A DNA stretch of 64,000 nt. Source: Tolypeutes matacus. Its lineage: Eukaryota; Chordata; Mammalia; Cingulata; Chlamyphoridae. Every line of letters begins with the position of its first letter. Position 1 is the first letter of the stretch. Below are positions 35,040 to 46,845 of the stretch, in pieces. Below the pieces are notes generated by a model. It did no database searches. It was not told the origin of the DNA and saw only the letters and a program-made list of their open reading frames with translations. The stretch spans positions 977,458 to 1,041,457 of the forward strand of contig JAKSZT010020841.1 in the NCBI GenBank assembly GCA_026826555.1, given 5' to 3'. Made by a program: the position numbers and the translations under genes.

Positions 35040-35215
35040 GAATCATATATATGACCAAAAAAAATACCACACTAAGGCAAGGTGTAAATAGTAGGATGGT
35101 TTTGGGGAACTCTGTATTTTATGCATGATTATTTGTAAACCTAAAACTTCTCTAATAAAAAAGTAACTGGGGCTGAATTAAAAAAAAAATATTCAAAAAA
35201 ATAAAAAATAAAAAA
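35040..35215 (+). mobile_element. old L1 3'-terminal fragment
   Basis: 'aataccacactaaggcaaggtg', 'gggaactctgtattttatgc', 'taaacctaaaacttctctaataaaaaag' then A-rich. This is the L1M-like 3' end. Confidence 0.8.
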
Positions 35216-36079
35216 ATATATATATCCTTTCCAGTGTAAAACATAGAGGTAGAATTAATGCACTGTAAATGAAATTCAGTTAATCTGAGATTTGGGGTTT
35301 TAGATATGTCATACTTTAGTCATGTTTTCTGTTTTATATTCTGCTCTCCTAGGTCTAATTAACATCATTTACAAAGTCTCATACTATTGACATCTTTGGA
35401 AGCTGTTACCAATTAATGATTTTTTTTCCTTTTTAATTCATCAAATGTGTGTGTTTTTATGTAAGTTTTGATGATTTCTCTAACTAATAATCACTTGTAA
35501 TAAAGTATACTTAAACTTCACATTTTCTTACTTATTATTAATTGCATGTCTATGAAAAATGTTCCAAATATTTTTTTGTATTTTCTTTAACTCAAAATAA
35601 AATTGACTCTTAAAAGTAATAGGAAACTGGTAATTTTTATAGGATATGGTTTTTTTTTTCCATCTTTTTTCCTTAGCATTTAACAATACTTAATAACCCT
35701 TTTATAAAATGAAATATCATTTAAACTTTTTCTCTTTTAATTTTTCCATCATTTTTCACTTGAGTATTTGATATCTTCTTTTTCCAGAATATATAAAAGT
35801 ATCAGTCAATGTTTTGCCTTTGCTCAGTGGCTTTTAAGTAATTAACTTATCAAAATTAACTAGGTGACTTTGAGCTATATGCAACTAAGCTTTATTAGGG
35901 TCAATATCTTTGTCAGCATTTGGGTGAAGTTAAATAGAGGCTTGTTCACAAAATCAGTGAACATCACAAATCTAGGAATGTAAGCAAAGAAATTAGAGGG
36001 AGTGATAGAATCATGACTGAAGAATCACATAAATCCAAGTAATAAACTAAAAATAATAGGATAATATTATTTAGATATG
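35216..36079. other. intergenic, AT-rich
   Basis: No supported feature. It ends where the duplicated block A begins. Confidence 0.5.
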
Positions 36080-39000
36080 AAGTGCTACATTAAAGCTAAA
36101 AAGAAAAGTATATAAATGGTTCACTATTAATATGTTAAAAGAATTTTGATTTACTTTCCTAAATGTCAACATATGTAGAAAATAATTATCACATTAGTAT
36201 AAGACATGCATTATGAAAACAGTAAAAAAGATAAGGCTAGGTCTTAGGTTAACTAAAGTTATAATCCCACTGACTTCAAACTGATTCGATAAAATAAAAA
36301 CAACATGTTAATTTAGAGTCATAACAGTTTGGAGAACAAATGTAAACAATATTATGTCAAGAAGACAGTACCCAAAATGGTTGGTGTCTGGAAAAAAATC
36401 AAATGCAAAATAGTCGAGTTGAGTTGAGAATATTTCATTAATAGAATAGGATACATGAGGTATTTCATAGCTGTACTGGGAACATAATAGATGTCAAAAA
36501 GAAGGTGTGACATCAGAAAGCAGACACCCAGTCAATTGTGCTAAACTTTGATATAATTTACTGCTTCACGTGGAAGCTGATATGTACCAACTTCAGTTTC
36601 ACTTTACATTTTTTAATTTTAATATTGTTGTGAATACACTGCTTATATTAATGTATCATCTCTGAATCCTTTCATCAGAAGAGTCCTTGAGTTACTTCTG
36701 TCACTTAATAAAAATTATTACTCCCAGCTTTGCTCTAAGGTATAATATGAGCAATATTGACCAAGAAATTTTGAGGTTTTTCAAGCAGAGTACAACCTGA
36801 TTAAGATATATGTCAATACTCATTCAAGATTCAGAATCAGGTTCCATCCAATCTCTCACCCCCTGGAAATTGTATGATTGTTTCAAGTGTGTGTGATATC
36901 AAAAAAGAAAAAGGAAAAGAAAATTAATAAAATGTAGATTATTAACAGTTTGTTTTGAGTGCATGTTAAAATATATTAATATACTGGAATGAGAGAGAAC
37001 AACAAGAATGAAAATATACTGATTCAGTGAGAACATGGGCATAGAAGGTTTACATAGCTGGGAACAGAATGCTTGTATAAGCAACATGAAAAAAAATGTG
37101 AAAAACAGATTGAAGTTTTATTTAACTAATGGAAATCATCCTGCCCAAATCATGTATTACAGAAAAAAAAAAAAACAAAACTGTGTGCTAAAATCATCTG
37201 AGGTGCTAGTATATGGGTATGCATTAGTGAGAATGACAACAACATTTTTAAAGGACAAACAATAAAGGTTTATTGATGACTGATTGTAATGACATATTTC
37301 ATCCCCCAATAGTAGTTCCCAATACAGCCAATAATGTCGACTCAGAAAGCAGTGAAAATAGATATCAGATGCAGAGCAATATGTATCATGTCTTATATTT
37401 AAATATGCCATTGCAGGTAATTTTTCCAAAATAAAATTTGCCTCTTCCTTAAAATTTTATTTTTTTCCTTTAATAGTTTAGACATGTTAAAATTTCCCCT
37501 GGGGATAAAGCTGATTACTTCACTTAAGACTCAATAGAATTGGATATTGAATATTGATCGGAGCAGACCAATATAATATATTTGATGTGAAAAAAGCACT
37601 AGGGATTTTGAAACAATGGTAGTCTATGGGGAGCTTTGAATCCAAATTTAAGTCACTGAAAGCAGACTGTCCAAAGGTTATTTTCAGTACACATTTCACA
37701 AATACCTATGATTTATACCTTCCTCAGTTTCAGTTTCTCCTATCAAAAGTTCAGTCTACGATTCCAATCTCAGGGTTAAATACGAACATTTTCCAAGCAC
37801 TTGATCTTTGTAGCATGATTGAGTCATCTCCTTGTATTGATTCAAATTTATTTCTGATCTTGCATCCTGGGAATTGGAAATGTAATGAGGGATAAAGTGA
37901 CAATGCTAGTAATGATGCACTTGCATATTGCTACATAGTTTGAGAACTATAGTCGGTGAGATATTTTAAAACAAACTGTACATTAATTTACATCCAACTA
38001 TAATGGTTTAATTACTTGCAGAGAGAGGGAAGGGTTAAGTTACAACACTATATTTCTTCCTTTCTCACCAAGATTCAGCAGATTTTTATCGGGAAAATGT
38101 TTCTCAGTTTGTTTAATATCTTTGAGTGCTTTCCAGAGTTCTGTAAAAGAGGATTTTGACAATTTTTGTCAGTGTTTGCTTTGTTTCTTTTGGAGAAATG
38201 GATTCATAGAGGTATTCATGCCATCATTATCAAAGTTCCTCATATTTCTTATTTTCCTTCATCAAAAACTGGGATCACATATTATGATAATCTTTTTCAA
38301 AAAGAATCTATCTTTTTGAATCCTGTGGGCAGCAAGAGGAATCATTAGAATGAATGTCTTAATAAGTATACTATTTTTATACATGATTTTCTATAATTTT
38401 ATGTGGTAATAAAATTTTATGGAGACACTTTGTCTTTTTACATGGCAGGCTATTAAAATTTTGACTTTGGTGATGAGATAAAGTGAAGACAGCCTCTAAT
38501 CCATGGACCACAGATTATTTCTAGACTAATATTTTAGAGTGCTGTCCCATGAGAGTTAAAGAAGACTCTAAGAGCACATTACAGGCCTACTAATTCTAAC
38601 TGCCTGATGCTGGTGGCTGAATATCTGCATTTTAACAAGCTCTTCTAATTGAATCTAACATATACTGATCTATGAAAAATAGGTTCTGAACACATTTCCC
38701 CTCCATACTCACTTCAGTTCTCTATAAGAATCTATCAGTGGGAATATGTGTTCCAGAAGGAAGGGTGTTTTTGTGGGTGGAACATTGAAGTGTGCAGAGA
38801 GTAATAGAAAAGGTTGGCCAGTGGTGGCAATTGAAAATAAATATATGTATATATGTTATATGAACACATTTAGCTATTTCATGGCACTGTTAAGGAAAAT
38901 CTTACTTGTTTAAACATTTCTTGTTAAGAATCTATGCAATGAGAATTCAAAAGTTAATGATAATATAAATAAAGGATAGCCCAAGACATATTTTCTTTTT

Positions 39001-39130
39001 ATTTGATCAAGAAGAAAAATGCATGAAACAAATTTAGCTATTTTTCCTCATGCGGTCAAGATATTCATATAATTTTAATGTTTTAGAAATCAAATAAAAA
39101 TGAATGGAGTGGTATTTATAAATTGAAAGG
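36080..39130 (+). repeat. duplicated block A (parts A1 and A2)
   Basis: Reference copy of a local duplication. A1 (36080-38010) is paralogous, in the same orientation, to 39761-42500: shared 'gtatataaatggttcactattaa', 'cactgacttc', 'tgctaaactttgatataatttactgctt', and 'gcatgattgagtcat'/'attgattcaaatttatttctgat' at 37815 and 42295. A2 (38010-39130) is paralogous in inverse orientation to 44725-42521: 'ctttccagagttctgtaaaag', 'attttagagtgctgtcc', 'gtggtggcaattgaa', 'ggagtggtatttataa'. No coding capacity is evident. A MER5-like patch sits at 38570-38690. Confidence 0.88.
38565..38690 (+). mobile_element. MER5-like DNA transposon fragment inside block A
   Basis: The pattern 'ctactaattctaactgcc...gaatatctgcattttaacaagctc' resembles the MER5 interior. 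Its paralogue is in block C at about 43020-43120, inverted. Confidence 0.45.
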
Positions 39131-39345
39131 TGACTACTAAAGGGTAGGGGTTTTTGGTTTGTTTGTTTGTTCTTTGTGTTTAATTTTTTTGGGGGTAATG
39201 AAAAATGCTCTAATATGTATCAAAATGATTAATGCACAACTCTCTGATTATACCAAATGCAATTAATTCTATACTTTGAATTGGTTATAGATGTATGAGT
39301 ATGTGTCAATAAATTTGATTTTTAAAAAGGAGTTAAAACAGATGT
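39131..39345 (+). mobile_element. old L1 3'-end fragment
   Basis: 'ggggtaatgaaaaatgctctaatatg', 'attaatgcacaactctctgattatacc' and 'attctatactttgaattgg' follow the ancient L1 3' end order, as at 13915-14105. It lies between the duplicated blocks. Confidence 0.65.
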
Positions 39346-39760
39346 TCAAACAAAAAAACTTGTACACAGTTGTTCATAGCAGTATTATTCATAATAATCA
39401 AAAGGTGGAAGCAACCTAAGTGTCCATTGTTTTGATGAATGAATCAGCAAAATGTGTTTATTCAAAGTTCCTACACTATTTTACATTTCCACCAGCAATA
39501 TAACAGGGTATCAATTTCTTCATGTCCTCACCAACACTACTTAGTGTGCAAAAAGTGGTATTTTGCTGTTGTTTGATTTGCATTTCCTTAATGACTAATG
39601 ACATTGAGCAATATTATGTGTTCTTATTGCATAATTGCATATCTTCTTTGGAGAAATGTCTATTGACATACTTTACACATATTTTCTTAGGAAACCATTT
39701 ATGCAATTTTCAAAGTGTTTAATATGGAATTACCATATGACCCCACAATTCCATTCCTAG
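39346..39760. mobile_element. rearranged L1 ORF2 fragments (+, -, +)
   Basis: Three ORF2 C-terminal pieces. 39365-39445 is sense ('gttcatagcagtattattcataa', 'ggaagcaacctaagtgtcca'). 39460-39722 is antisense ('acatttccaccagcaatat', 'tttgatttgcatttccttaatga', 'ctttggagaaatgtc'). 39725-39760 is sense again ('ggaattaccatatgaccc', 'attccattcctagg'). All come from the same 0.5-kb part of ORF2, so an internal inversion is the simplest reading. Confidence 0.75.
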
Positions 39761-42500
39761 GAAGTGCTGCATTTAGACTGAAAAGTATATGAATGGTTCA
39801 CTATTAACATGTAAAAATAATTTTGGATTTACTTTGTAAAATGTCAACTAACATGTACAAAATAATGATCACATTAGGATAAGTCATGCATTCAGCAACC
39901 AGTAAAAAGATAAGGCAAGGCTAAGGTTAACTGAAGCCATAATTCCACTGACTTCACACTGACCAAATAATTTAGAGTCAATGTGGTTTAGAGAACAAAG
40001 ACAAAACTAAATGTCAAGAAGATAGTGCCCCAGGTGATTGTTGTCTGGAAAAATGCCTTAAACAGCAGGGTTCCTGAGGGCTCCAGAGACATCTAGACAC
40101 TAGAGACAGGGTAGACAATCCAAGGAATTCTGTACCCTGTCAATGTGCTTTACTTTGGAATATATGGACCCAATGTAAAAGAGTTAAACTCATTTATAAT
40201 TTCCCTACACATGGCTCTACAGAACTTAAGTATCATTGATAATTTTCCTACACATGGTTCTACACATGATTTAAGTCTTCAGTCTGTTCATATGCTGGTT
40301 GAGCCCTGAATTTCAGCAGAGTTTCCAGACCTACTCACCAGTTCATTGGATTCATCCAGGACAACTAACAAAAGGGTGATGATAGACAACTCCCATCCTA
40401 GGGAGCAGAGAGTGTCTGCCTGTAAGCAATACAGTTCAATCTATCTGCCTCATGGAATTTAAGCTCTCTCTCAATTGGAGACAGGGAGGGCATCATGATC
40501 CCCAAATCCTCAAGACTGAAGAATGAACGAACATAAGGGGGGAATTCAACAATGGACTAAAGTAGACTTGTGGTTATTCTAGCAATGGAAGAAATTGTAA
40601 CACTGATATAAAGGCAGTGGTCACCAGAGTTTTTGAGGGGAGGGAGAGGAAGAAAGGTACAACATGAGGGCATTTTGGGGACATTGGAATTGTCCAACAT
40701 GACATTGCAATGACAGATACAGGCCATTATACATTTTGTCAAAACTTATAAAATTGTGTGGGGTAAAGTGTAAGCTATAATGTAAACTATAGTCCATGGT
40801 TAGTAGCCATGCTTCAATATGTGTTCATCATTGTAACAAATATATCACACTAATGAACAATATTAATGGGGAAAGTGTGGGAGGGAGAAGAATTGGGGTA
40901 TATGGGAATCTTCTATATATTTTTGATGTAACATTTCTGCAATCTAAACCTTCTTTAAAAATAAAAAATATTTTTAATAAATCAAATGCAAAGTAGTTGT
41001 GTTGATATGAAAATATTTCATATCAAGAGTATACTACATGAAGTATTTCATAGCTGTATTGGAATTTAGAATGGATATAAAATTAATATGTGACATCAAA
41101 AAGCAGAAATACAATCAATTATGCTAAACTTTGATATAATTTACTGCTTTGCCTGGAAGTTGGTATGTATCACCTTAAGATTCACTACATTAAAACAAAA
41201 TTAATGCTGCTGTGAATATGCTGCATATATAGTGCACCATCTCTGAAACCTTTCATCAGAGGAATCTTTGGGCTACTTCAGCCACTTAATAAAAATTATT
41301 GCCCCTGGCTTTGTTCTAAAGTATGATATGATGAATATTGATCATGGAATTTTGAGGTTTTGCAAGGTAAGATCAACCTGTTTAAGATAATATGTCAAAA
41401 TTCATTCAAAATTCTAAATCAGGTTCCACCCAATCCCTCAGCCCCTTGAAATAGTATGATCATTTCAACTGTATGAAATATAAAAAAAAAAAAAGAAATA
41501 AAAAGAACATAAGTTAGTTTGTGTTGAGTGAACGTTAAAATTTATTATTATACTGGAAAGATAGAGGAAAATAAGTTTTAAAAAATGCTGATTCAGAGAA
41601 GATATGGCATGGAATGCTTATATAAGCAGAATGGCAAAAATGTGAAAAACAGATTGAAGTTTCATTTCACTAATGAAAATCATCCTGTCCAAATCCATTA
41701 CAGAAGAAGATTGTGTCTTAGAATCATCTAAGGTGCTAGATATGGGTAACCATTAGTCAGAAAGACAACATTTTTAAAGGACAAATGATAAAGATATATT
41801 GATGAATGATTGTAATGATGCACTTTTATCCCCCAATAATAGCACTCAATAGAGCCAACTAATGTAGACTTAGGAAACAGTAAAAACAGATATCAGATAT
41901 AGAGCAACATGCAACATATTTTATATTTAAATATGCCATTGCAGGTGATTTTTTTTCCAAACTCAAAACTGCAAAATAAAATTTGTCTCTTCCTTATAAT
42001 TTTATATTTTTCCTTTCATAGTTCCCACATATCACATTTTCCCCTGGGGGTAGAGCTGATGTCTTCATATATTAGATTTAACAAAACACAAAGGATTTTG
42101 AAAAAATGGTAGGCTACTGGGAGGTTGGATACCAAATCTGAGTCACTAAAAACAGGCTATCCAAAAGGTTTGCACGTTTCACAAATGCCTATGATTTATG
42201 TCTTCACTGGTTTCAGACTCTCCTATCCAAGGTGTAGTCTATGATTCCAAGCTCAGTGTAAATACCAACATTTTCCAAGTACTTGATCTTTATAGCATGA
42301 TTGAGTCAACTTCTTGTATTGATTCAAATTTATTTCTGATTTTGCATGCTGGAATTTGTAAAGGTAATAAAGGATTAAGTTGCAATGTAAGTAATGATGC
42401 ATTTGGCTATTGCTATATATTTTGAGAAATATAATTGATCAAATATTTTTAAACAAACTCTACATTAATTAACATCCAACCATATTTGGGTTAATTAAAC
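39761..42500 (+). repeat. duplicated block B (paralogue of A1)
   Basis: Same orientation as 36080-38010 but longer because of a roughly 920-bp L1 insertion at 40055-40975. Divergence from A1 is visible throughout as scattered substitutions and small indels, so the duplication is old. Confidence 0.88.
40055..40975 (+). mobile_element. L1 3'UTR insertion in block B
   Basis: A 5'-truncated L1: 'ctccagagacatctagacacta', 'catccaggacaactaaca', 'gacattgcaatgacagatacaggcc', 'atagtccatggttagtagcc', 'ttgtaacaaatatatcacactaatg', then an A-rich tail. Block A1 reads straight through at the corresponding site (about 36390: 'gtctggaaaaaaatcaaatgc'), which provides a paralogous empty site. Confidence 0.9.
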
Positions 42501-42520
42501 ATAAGCAACATAAAACAGCC

Positions 42521-44725
42521 TTATAAATACCACTCCACTAATTTCTATATGAGTTCTAAAAAATAATTATATGAATGTCTTGTTTGCACAAGGATAAATA
42601 ACTGTTTCTATTACATGATTTTTATTTTCTTCTTGATTAATCAAAAGAAAATATGTTTGGGGCTATACATTACTTATATATTCATTAACTTCTGAATATT
42701 CATGCATAGATTCTTAACAGGAAATGTTTTAAAAAGCAATGATTTTCCTTAGTGCAAGAAGTAATTAAATGTGCTCATATATTTATTTTTTGTTAAGATT
42801 TTTTAATTTACTTTATTTTTAATAATCATGTATTTATATATTTCTCATATATTCATATATTTCTCTTCAATTGCCACCACTGGTCAACTTTTTCTATTAC
42901 TCTTTTGCACACCTAAGTGCTCCACCCACATCAACACACTTTATCCTGCAACAAAGCCCTGCTGATTGAATCTCATAGAGAACTGAAATGAATATGGATG
43001 GGAATGTGTTCCAAAACCTGTTTTTCATAGGTCAGTGTATGTTAGAGTCAATTAAAAGAGCTTGTTAAAATGCAGATGTTTAACCATCAAAGCCAGGAAA
43101 ACAGAATTAGTAGACCTGGAATGTATTCAAGGACATTTCTTTACTTCTCATAGGACAGCACTCTAAAATACTGTTCTAATTGAAAGGGGGTTTATATCTC
43201 ATGAGGAAGATGAATGGGACTAGCTTGCTTGTAGGTGCCGATTCTCTCTGTTCCTTGGGATTGTCATTGTTCATCATCATCTCCTTGGTAATTGTTCTGG
43301 GTGATTCCAATATGCTGTAGAGTAGGCATTGCAACTCCGTTGAGGTTCTGGGCCCAGCTGGCACATGGACAGCCCAAAGACTCGAGTCTCTTGGACATAC
43401 ACCTACAAACTCCAGCACTAAGTATAGGTTTAAATAGAAGGGACAAATGAGTCATATGTAGGGAAGACATAATTGAGTCCAACTCTGTTACTCTCAGGAG
43501 CACAAACTCCAAAGTAGGGCCCACTGGCAAGTCACCAACCTCTGGAGATATCAGCCCTGACTATAGGACCTGAGTGTCTCCAGAAACCTCAGGAGCCCCA
43601 CTATTTGAGGTAATATCAACTTTGACAGTCTATGAGATTCTGCTGAGATGTGCATAAGTGTTACCTCTGGGATAACCTCCTGACTCACATTGAAGTCTCT
43701 TAGCCATATAAATTTACCATCCCAGAATCCTCAGGATTGGGGAAAGAACTATGGACTAGAGTGGACTTACTGGTATTCTACTATAGACATATTGTGATTC
43801 TAGTAATGGAAGAAATTAAAACATTGATGTGGAGTCAGTGGCCACTGGAGGCTCTGGGGGCAGGGAGAGGGAAAAACAGTTGTAATACGGGAGCTTTTTT
43901 GGGACTGGGGAATGATCCTGAATGACACTACAATGACAGATATAGGCCATTTTATATCATCACATAACATGCAGAACTGTGTGGGAGAGAATGTAGAGTA
44001 AAATGTGAACTATGGTCCATGTTTAATGGCAAAGCCCCAGGATGCGTTTATCAAGTGCAACGAATGTACCACACTAATGAAGGATATTTATGTGGGAGGG
44101 TGTGGGAGGTGTGGGGATTGGGACATATGGGAATCCCTGTATTTTTTGTATTTATGTATTCTAAGTATCTTTTAAAAATATATATTATTGAAAAATAAAA
44201 TAAAATACTGGTCTAGATATCAATGGTAGCCCATGGATTAGAGGCCATGTTCACTTTATCTCATATCCTATGGCAGAATTTTAATATCCTGCCATGGATA
44301 AAGGCAAAGTGTCTTGTTAAAATTTTATCACCCCATAAACTTATAGAAAATAATATATCACAATATTACAAATACTAAGACATTTTTTCTCATTATGACT
44401 CTTGTTGGCCATAGGATTAAAATACATAGCTCTGTGTGACATTCACTTACTATCCTACTATATGATCCCAATTTTTAATGTAGGAAAATAGAAATATGAG
44501 GAATTTTTGTAATGTTGGCACAAATACCTCTGTGAATCCATCCCTCCAATAAAGCAAAACAAACAATGACAGAAATTGTCAAAATACACTTTTACAGAAC
44601 TCTGGAAAGCAATCAAAGATTTTAAACAAATTAAGGAGCATTTACCCAATAACAATCTGCTGAATCTTGCTGAGAAGGACAAGGTATATGGCACTGTAAC
44701 TTGAGGCATCTCTCTCTCTGCAGGT
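42521..44725 (-). repeat. duplicated block C (inverted paralogue of A2)
   Basis: The reverse complement of 38010-39130. It is directly abutted to block B with only about 20 bp between them and carries a roughly 1-kb L1 insertion (43179-44201). Hence B+C together equal a copy of A whose distal third was flipped. The ORF at 44458-44859 (-) and its counterpart at 38122-38319 (+) are unlike each other in length and look fortuitous. Confidence 0.85.
43179..44201 (+). mobile_element. L1 3'UTR insertion with 5' inversion (twin priming) in block C
   Basis: The flanking duplication is aaaatactgttcta (43165-43178) against aaaatactggtcta (44202-44215). 43179-43715 is antisense L1 3'UTR and 43716-44201 is sense, continuing to an A-rich tail. 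At the junction the two L1 segments are adjacent in the consensus, the expected twin-priming geometry. Block A2 has the uninterrupted site at about 38520-38540. Confidence 0.9.
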
Positions 44726-45460
44726 ATGCAGTAGCCTTGAAAACTAACAGCTTGGTAATTGGTAACAAAGAAAATTGTGTAAAGCAACCACCTTGCAAAC
44801 AATGGGAAGGTATAAACTGGGATTGGAGCTCCTAACATTAAAAGATATTTCACGCCCATCCATTAATACTATATGACCTGTCTGGCAACTCCATGGAAAA
44901 GTTCATCCATAGGGAGTTCTTATAATTTTACCTGACTCAGAGCCCACTTTGTACAAACAGCCTTATTCCCAGTGCATTTGGCTCTGAAAAAAAAATAGCA
45001 AAAACAACAATTTTTAACATCACAGCTGACTTCTTCTGCAATACCCAATAGGGAAAACAAGTTACTGACCCCAAATTTCATAAGATCTGAAGAATTAAAT
45101 GTCCTTAGGGATTCTGAGAAGGTATGGCATATCCCTTGAAATCTACAAGGCCTATGCATGTACAAGGATATGTAGCTGCCCAGGAAAAACCTGAGAAGTG
45201 CCGTATCCCTCAAGCCTGGCTTACCTATAAGCTCTACACCAGCAGAGGGAGAACATTTAGACAGAATGGTAAATTGCTTGAGTATAGAAAACAAGCTCCA
45301 ACACACAAACATAGTTGCTCAACAAGTGATAGAAGATTTACTGCCACAAAACATTTAAGAAAATCTCTGACTAATCATTAGCTGGCTAGTGAGATAACCA
45401 AGCAGAAATCCCTAATGACCACACACTAGAGGAAATACAGACTTGATTACACAGTAAGAA
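44726..45460. other. unassigned sequence with two minus-strand open frames nearby
   Basis: A 130-codon frame at 44920-45312 (-) is cysteine- and leucine-rich, but it shows no domain I recognise and no paralogue in the window. I would not call it a gene. Confidence 0.4.
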
Positions 45461-45461
45461 C

Positions 45462-45838
45462 ACTATGGTAGTTTGAATTATGACCCCAGAAGAACAAATA
45501 GGGTCTTAATTCATTCTTGTGGGTATGGATCCACTGTAAATAGGAAATTTTGAAGCTTAATTTAATTAAGGTGTAGCCCAATTGAATAAAGAGAAAGTCT
45601 TGTGGAGAAGTAGAAACTGGGGTTAACTATACCTACAAGAGAAAGGAGGGGACATTGCCACATGATAGAAAAACCAAGGAATGCAAGAATTAACAAACCT
45701 GTATGCCTCTAACACTGGGAGGAAGCAAGGTTGGTATCATGAACCAATACATTCCTGTTGTTAAGCCAGCCCATTGTGCTGTTATACATTTGTTTCTGTA
45801 CATTTCTTATAGTATCTGGGAATCTAAGACAGCCACTA
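45462..45838 (+). mobile_element. unclassified interspersed repeat
   Basis: The block begins 'tatggtagtttgaattatgacccca' and ends 'tgttgttaagccagcccattgtgc ... tatctgggaatctaagacagcc'. The order (start with 'cccagaa', 'attcttgtgggtatggatcc', 'taaataggaaa', 'aaggtgtagccca', terminal 'ttgttaagcca') resembles a moderately abundant mammalian non-autonomous repeat that I cannot name. No coding capacity. Confidence 0.5.
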
Positions 45839-45879
45839 AACAAACAAATAGCACCCAGACACTCAACAAGTTAAGAATA

Positions 45880-46845
45880 CAGGGAAATTTTCTCCATATA
45901 CTCAAGACTATATTTGAAGCCCACAGCTAATATCATGCTCAATTCTGAAAAACTGAAAGCTGTCCACCTAAAAACAGGAACAAGAAAAAGATGCTTGATT
46001 TTAACACCATTGTTCAACATTGTAATTCAGGGTCTAGACAGAGAAATTAGGCAGAAAATTAAAAATGCATCCATATTGGAAATGAAGAAATAATATTCTT
46101 TCTATTCTCTGATGAAATGATCATATAGAGAGAATATACTAAGATATGGAAAAAATTATTAGAGCTAATGAATGTATTCTGCATAATAGTATGATATAAG
46201 ATCAACATATATAAAAATCTATTGCATTTCTATACACTGGAAATGAATAATCTGAAAAGAAAATTAAGAAAACTATTCCATAACAAAAACAAAAATTAAT
46301 TTAATCAAGGAAGTTCAATTATTTTACCCTGAAAACTGTAAAAGTTTTCTGAAAGTAATTAGAGTAGAATTAAATACATGGAAAGACATACCATATTCAC
46401 TGATTGGAAGACTTAATATCATTAAGATGACAATAATATCCAAAACAATATGCAGATCCAATGCAATCTTTATCAAAACCCCCAAAGTTTTTTTTTTAAT
46501 AGAACAGCTAACTTTCATATAGCATAGCAAATAACCTCTTATATCCACTGCAATATATATGAAAAAGAACAAAGTTTGAGACCTCACATACATGGATTAC
46601 AAAGCTTATTAAAATCTTACATTAATCAAACAGTGTACTATTGGTATAGTGATAAACATATCATTGGAATGGATTTAAGAGGCCAGAAATAAACCCATAC
46701 ATCTATGGCCATATGATTCTCGACAAGGATCCTAAGACTAATAAATGTGAATAATCTCTCCAACAAATTATGCTGGGAAAACTGAACATCCACATGTGAA
46801 GAATGAATTTGGACCCTCACCTCATATCATAAAAAGTATCTCAGG
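45880..46845 (+). mobile_element. old L1 ORF2 fragment (RT and downstream)
   Basis: Sense ORF2 in pieces: 'attctctgatgaaatgatcatat' (RT active-site region, F-DD reading FSDEM-like) at about 46100, 'atttctatacactggaaatgaa', 'attggaagacttaatatcatt', 'tggaatggatttaagaggccagaaataaaccc'. No open frame remains. It ends at the 5' start of L1-c. Confidence 0.8.

Noticed and set aside
36899..38348. Possible small genes in duplicated block A
   Set aside because: Frames are short, and substitutions and indels between A and B/C ignore them.
44458..44859. 133-codon minus-strand ORF in block C
   Set aside because: The paralogous block A does not preserve the frame, so it is unlikely to be coding.
44920..45312. 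130-codon minus-strand ORF
   Set aside because: No domain, no paralogue, no codon signal I can judge; listed only as unassigned sequence.
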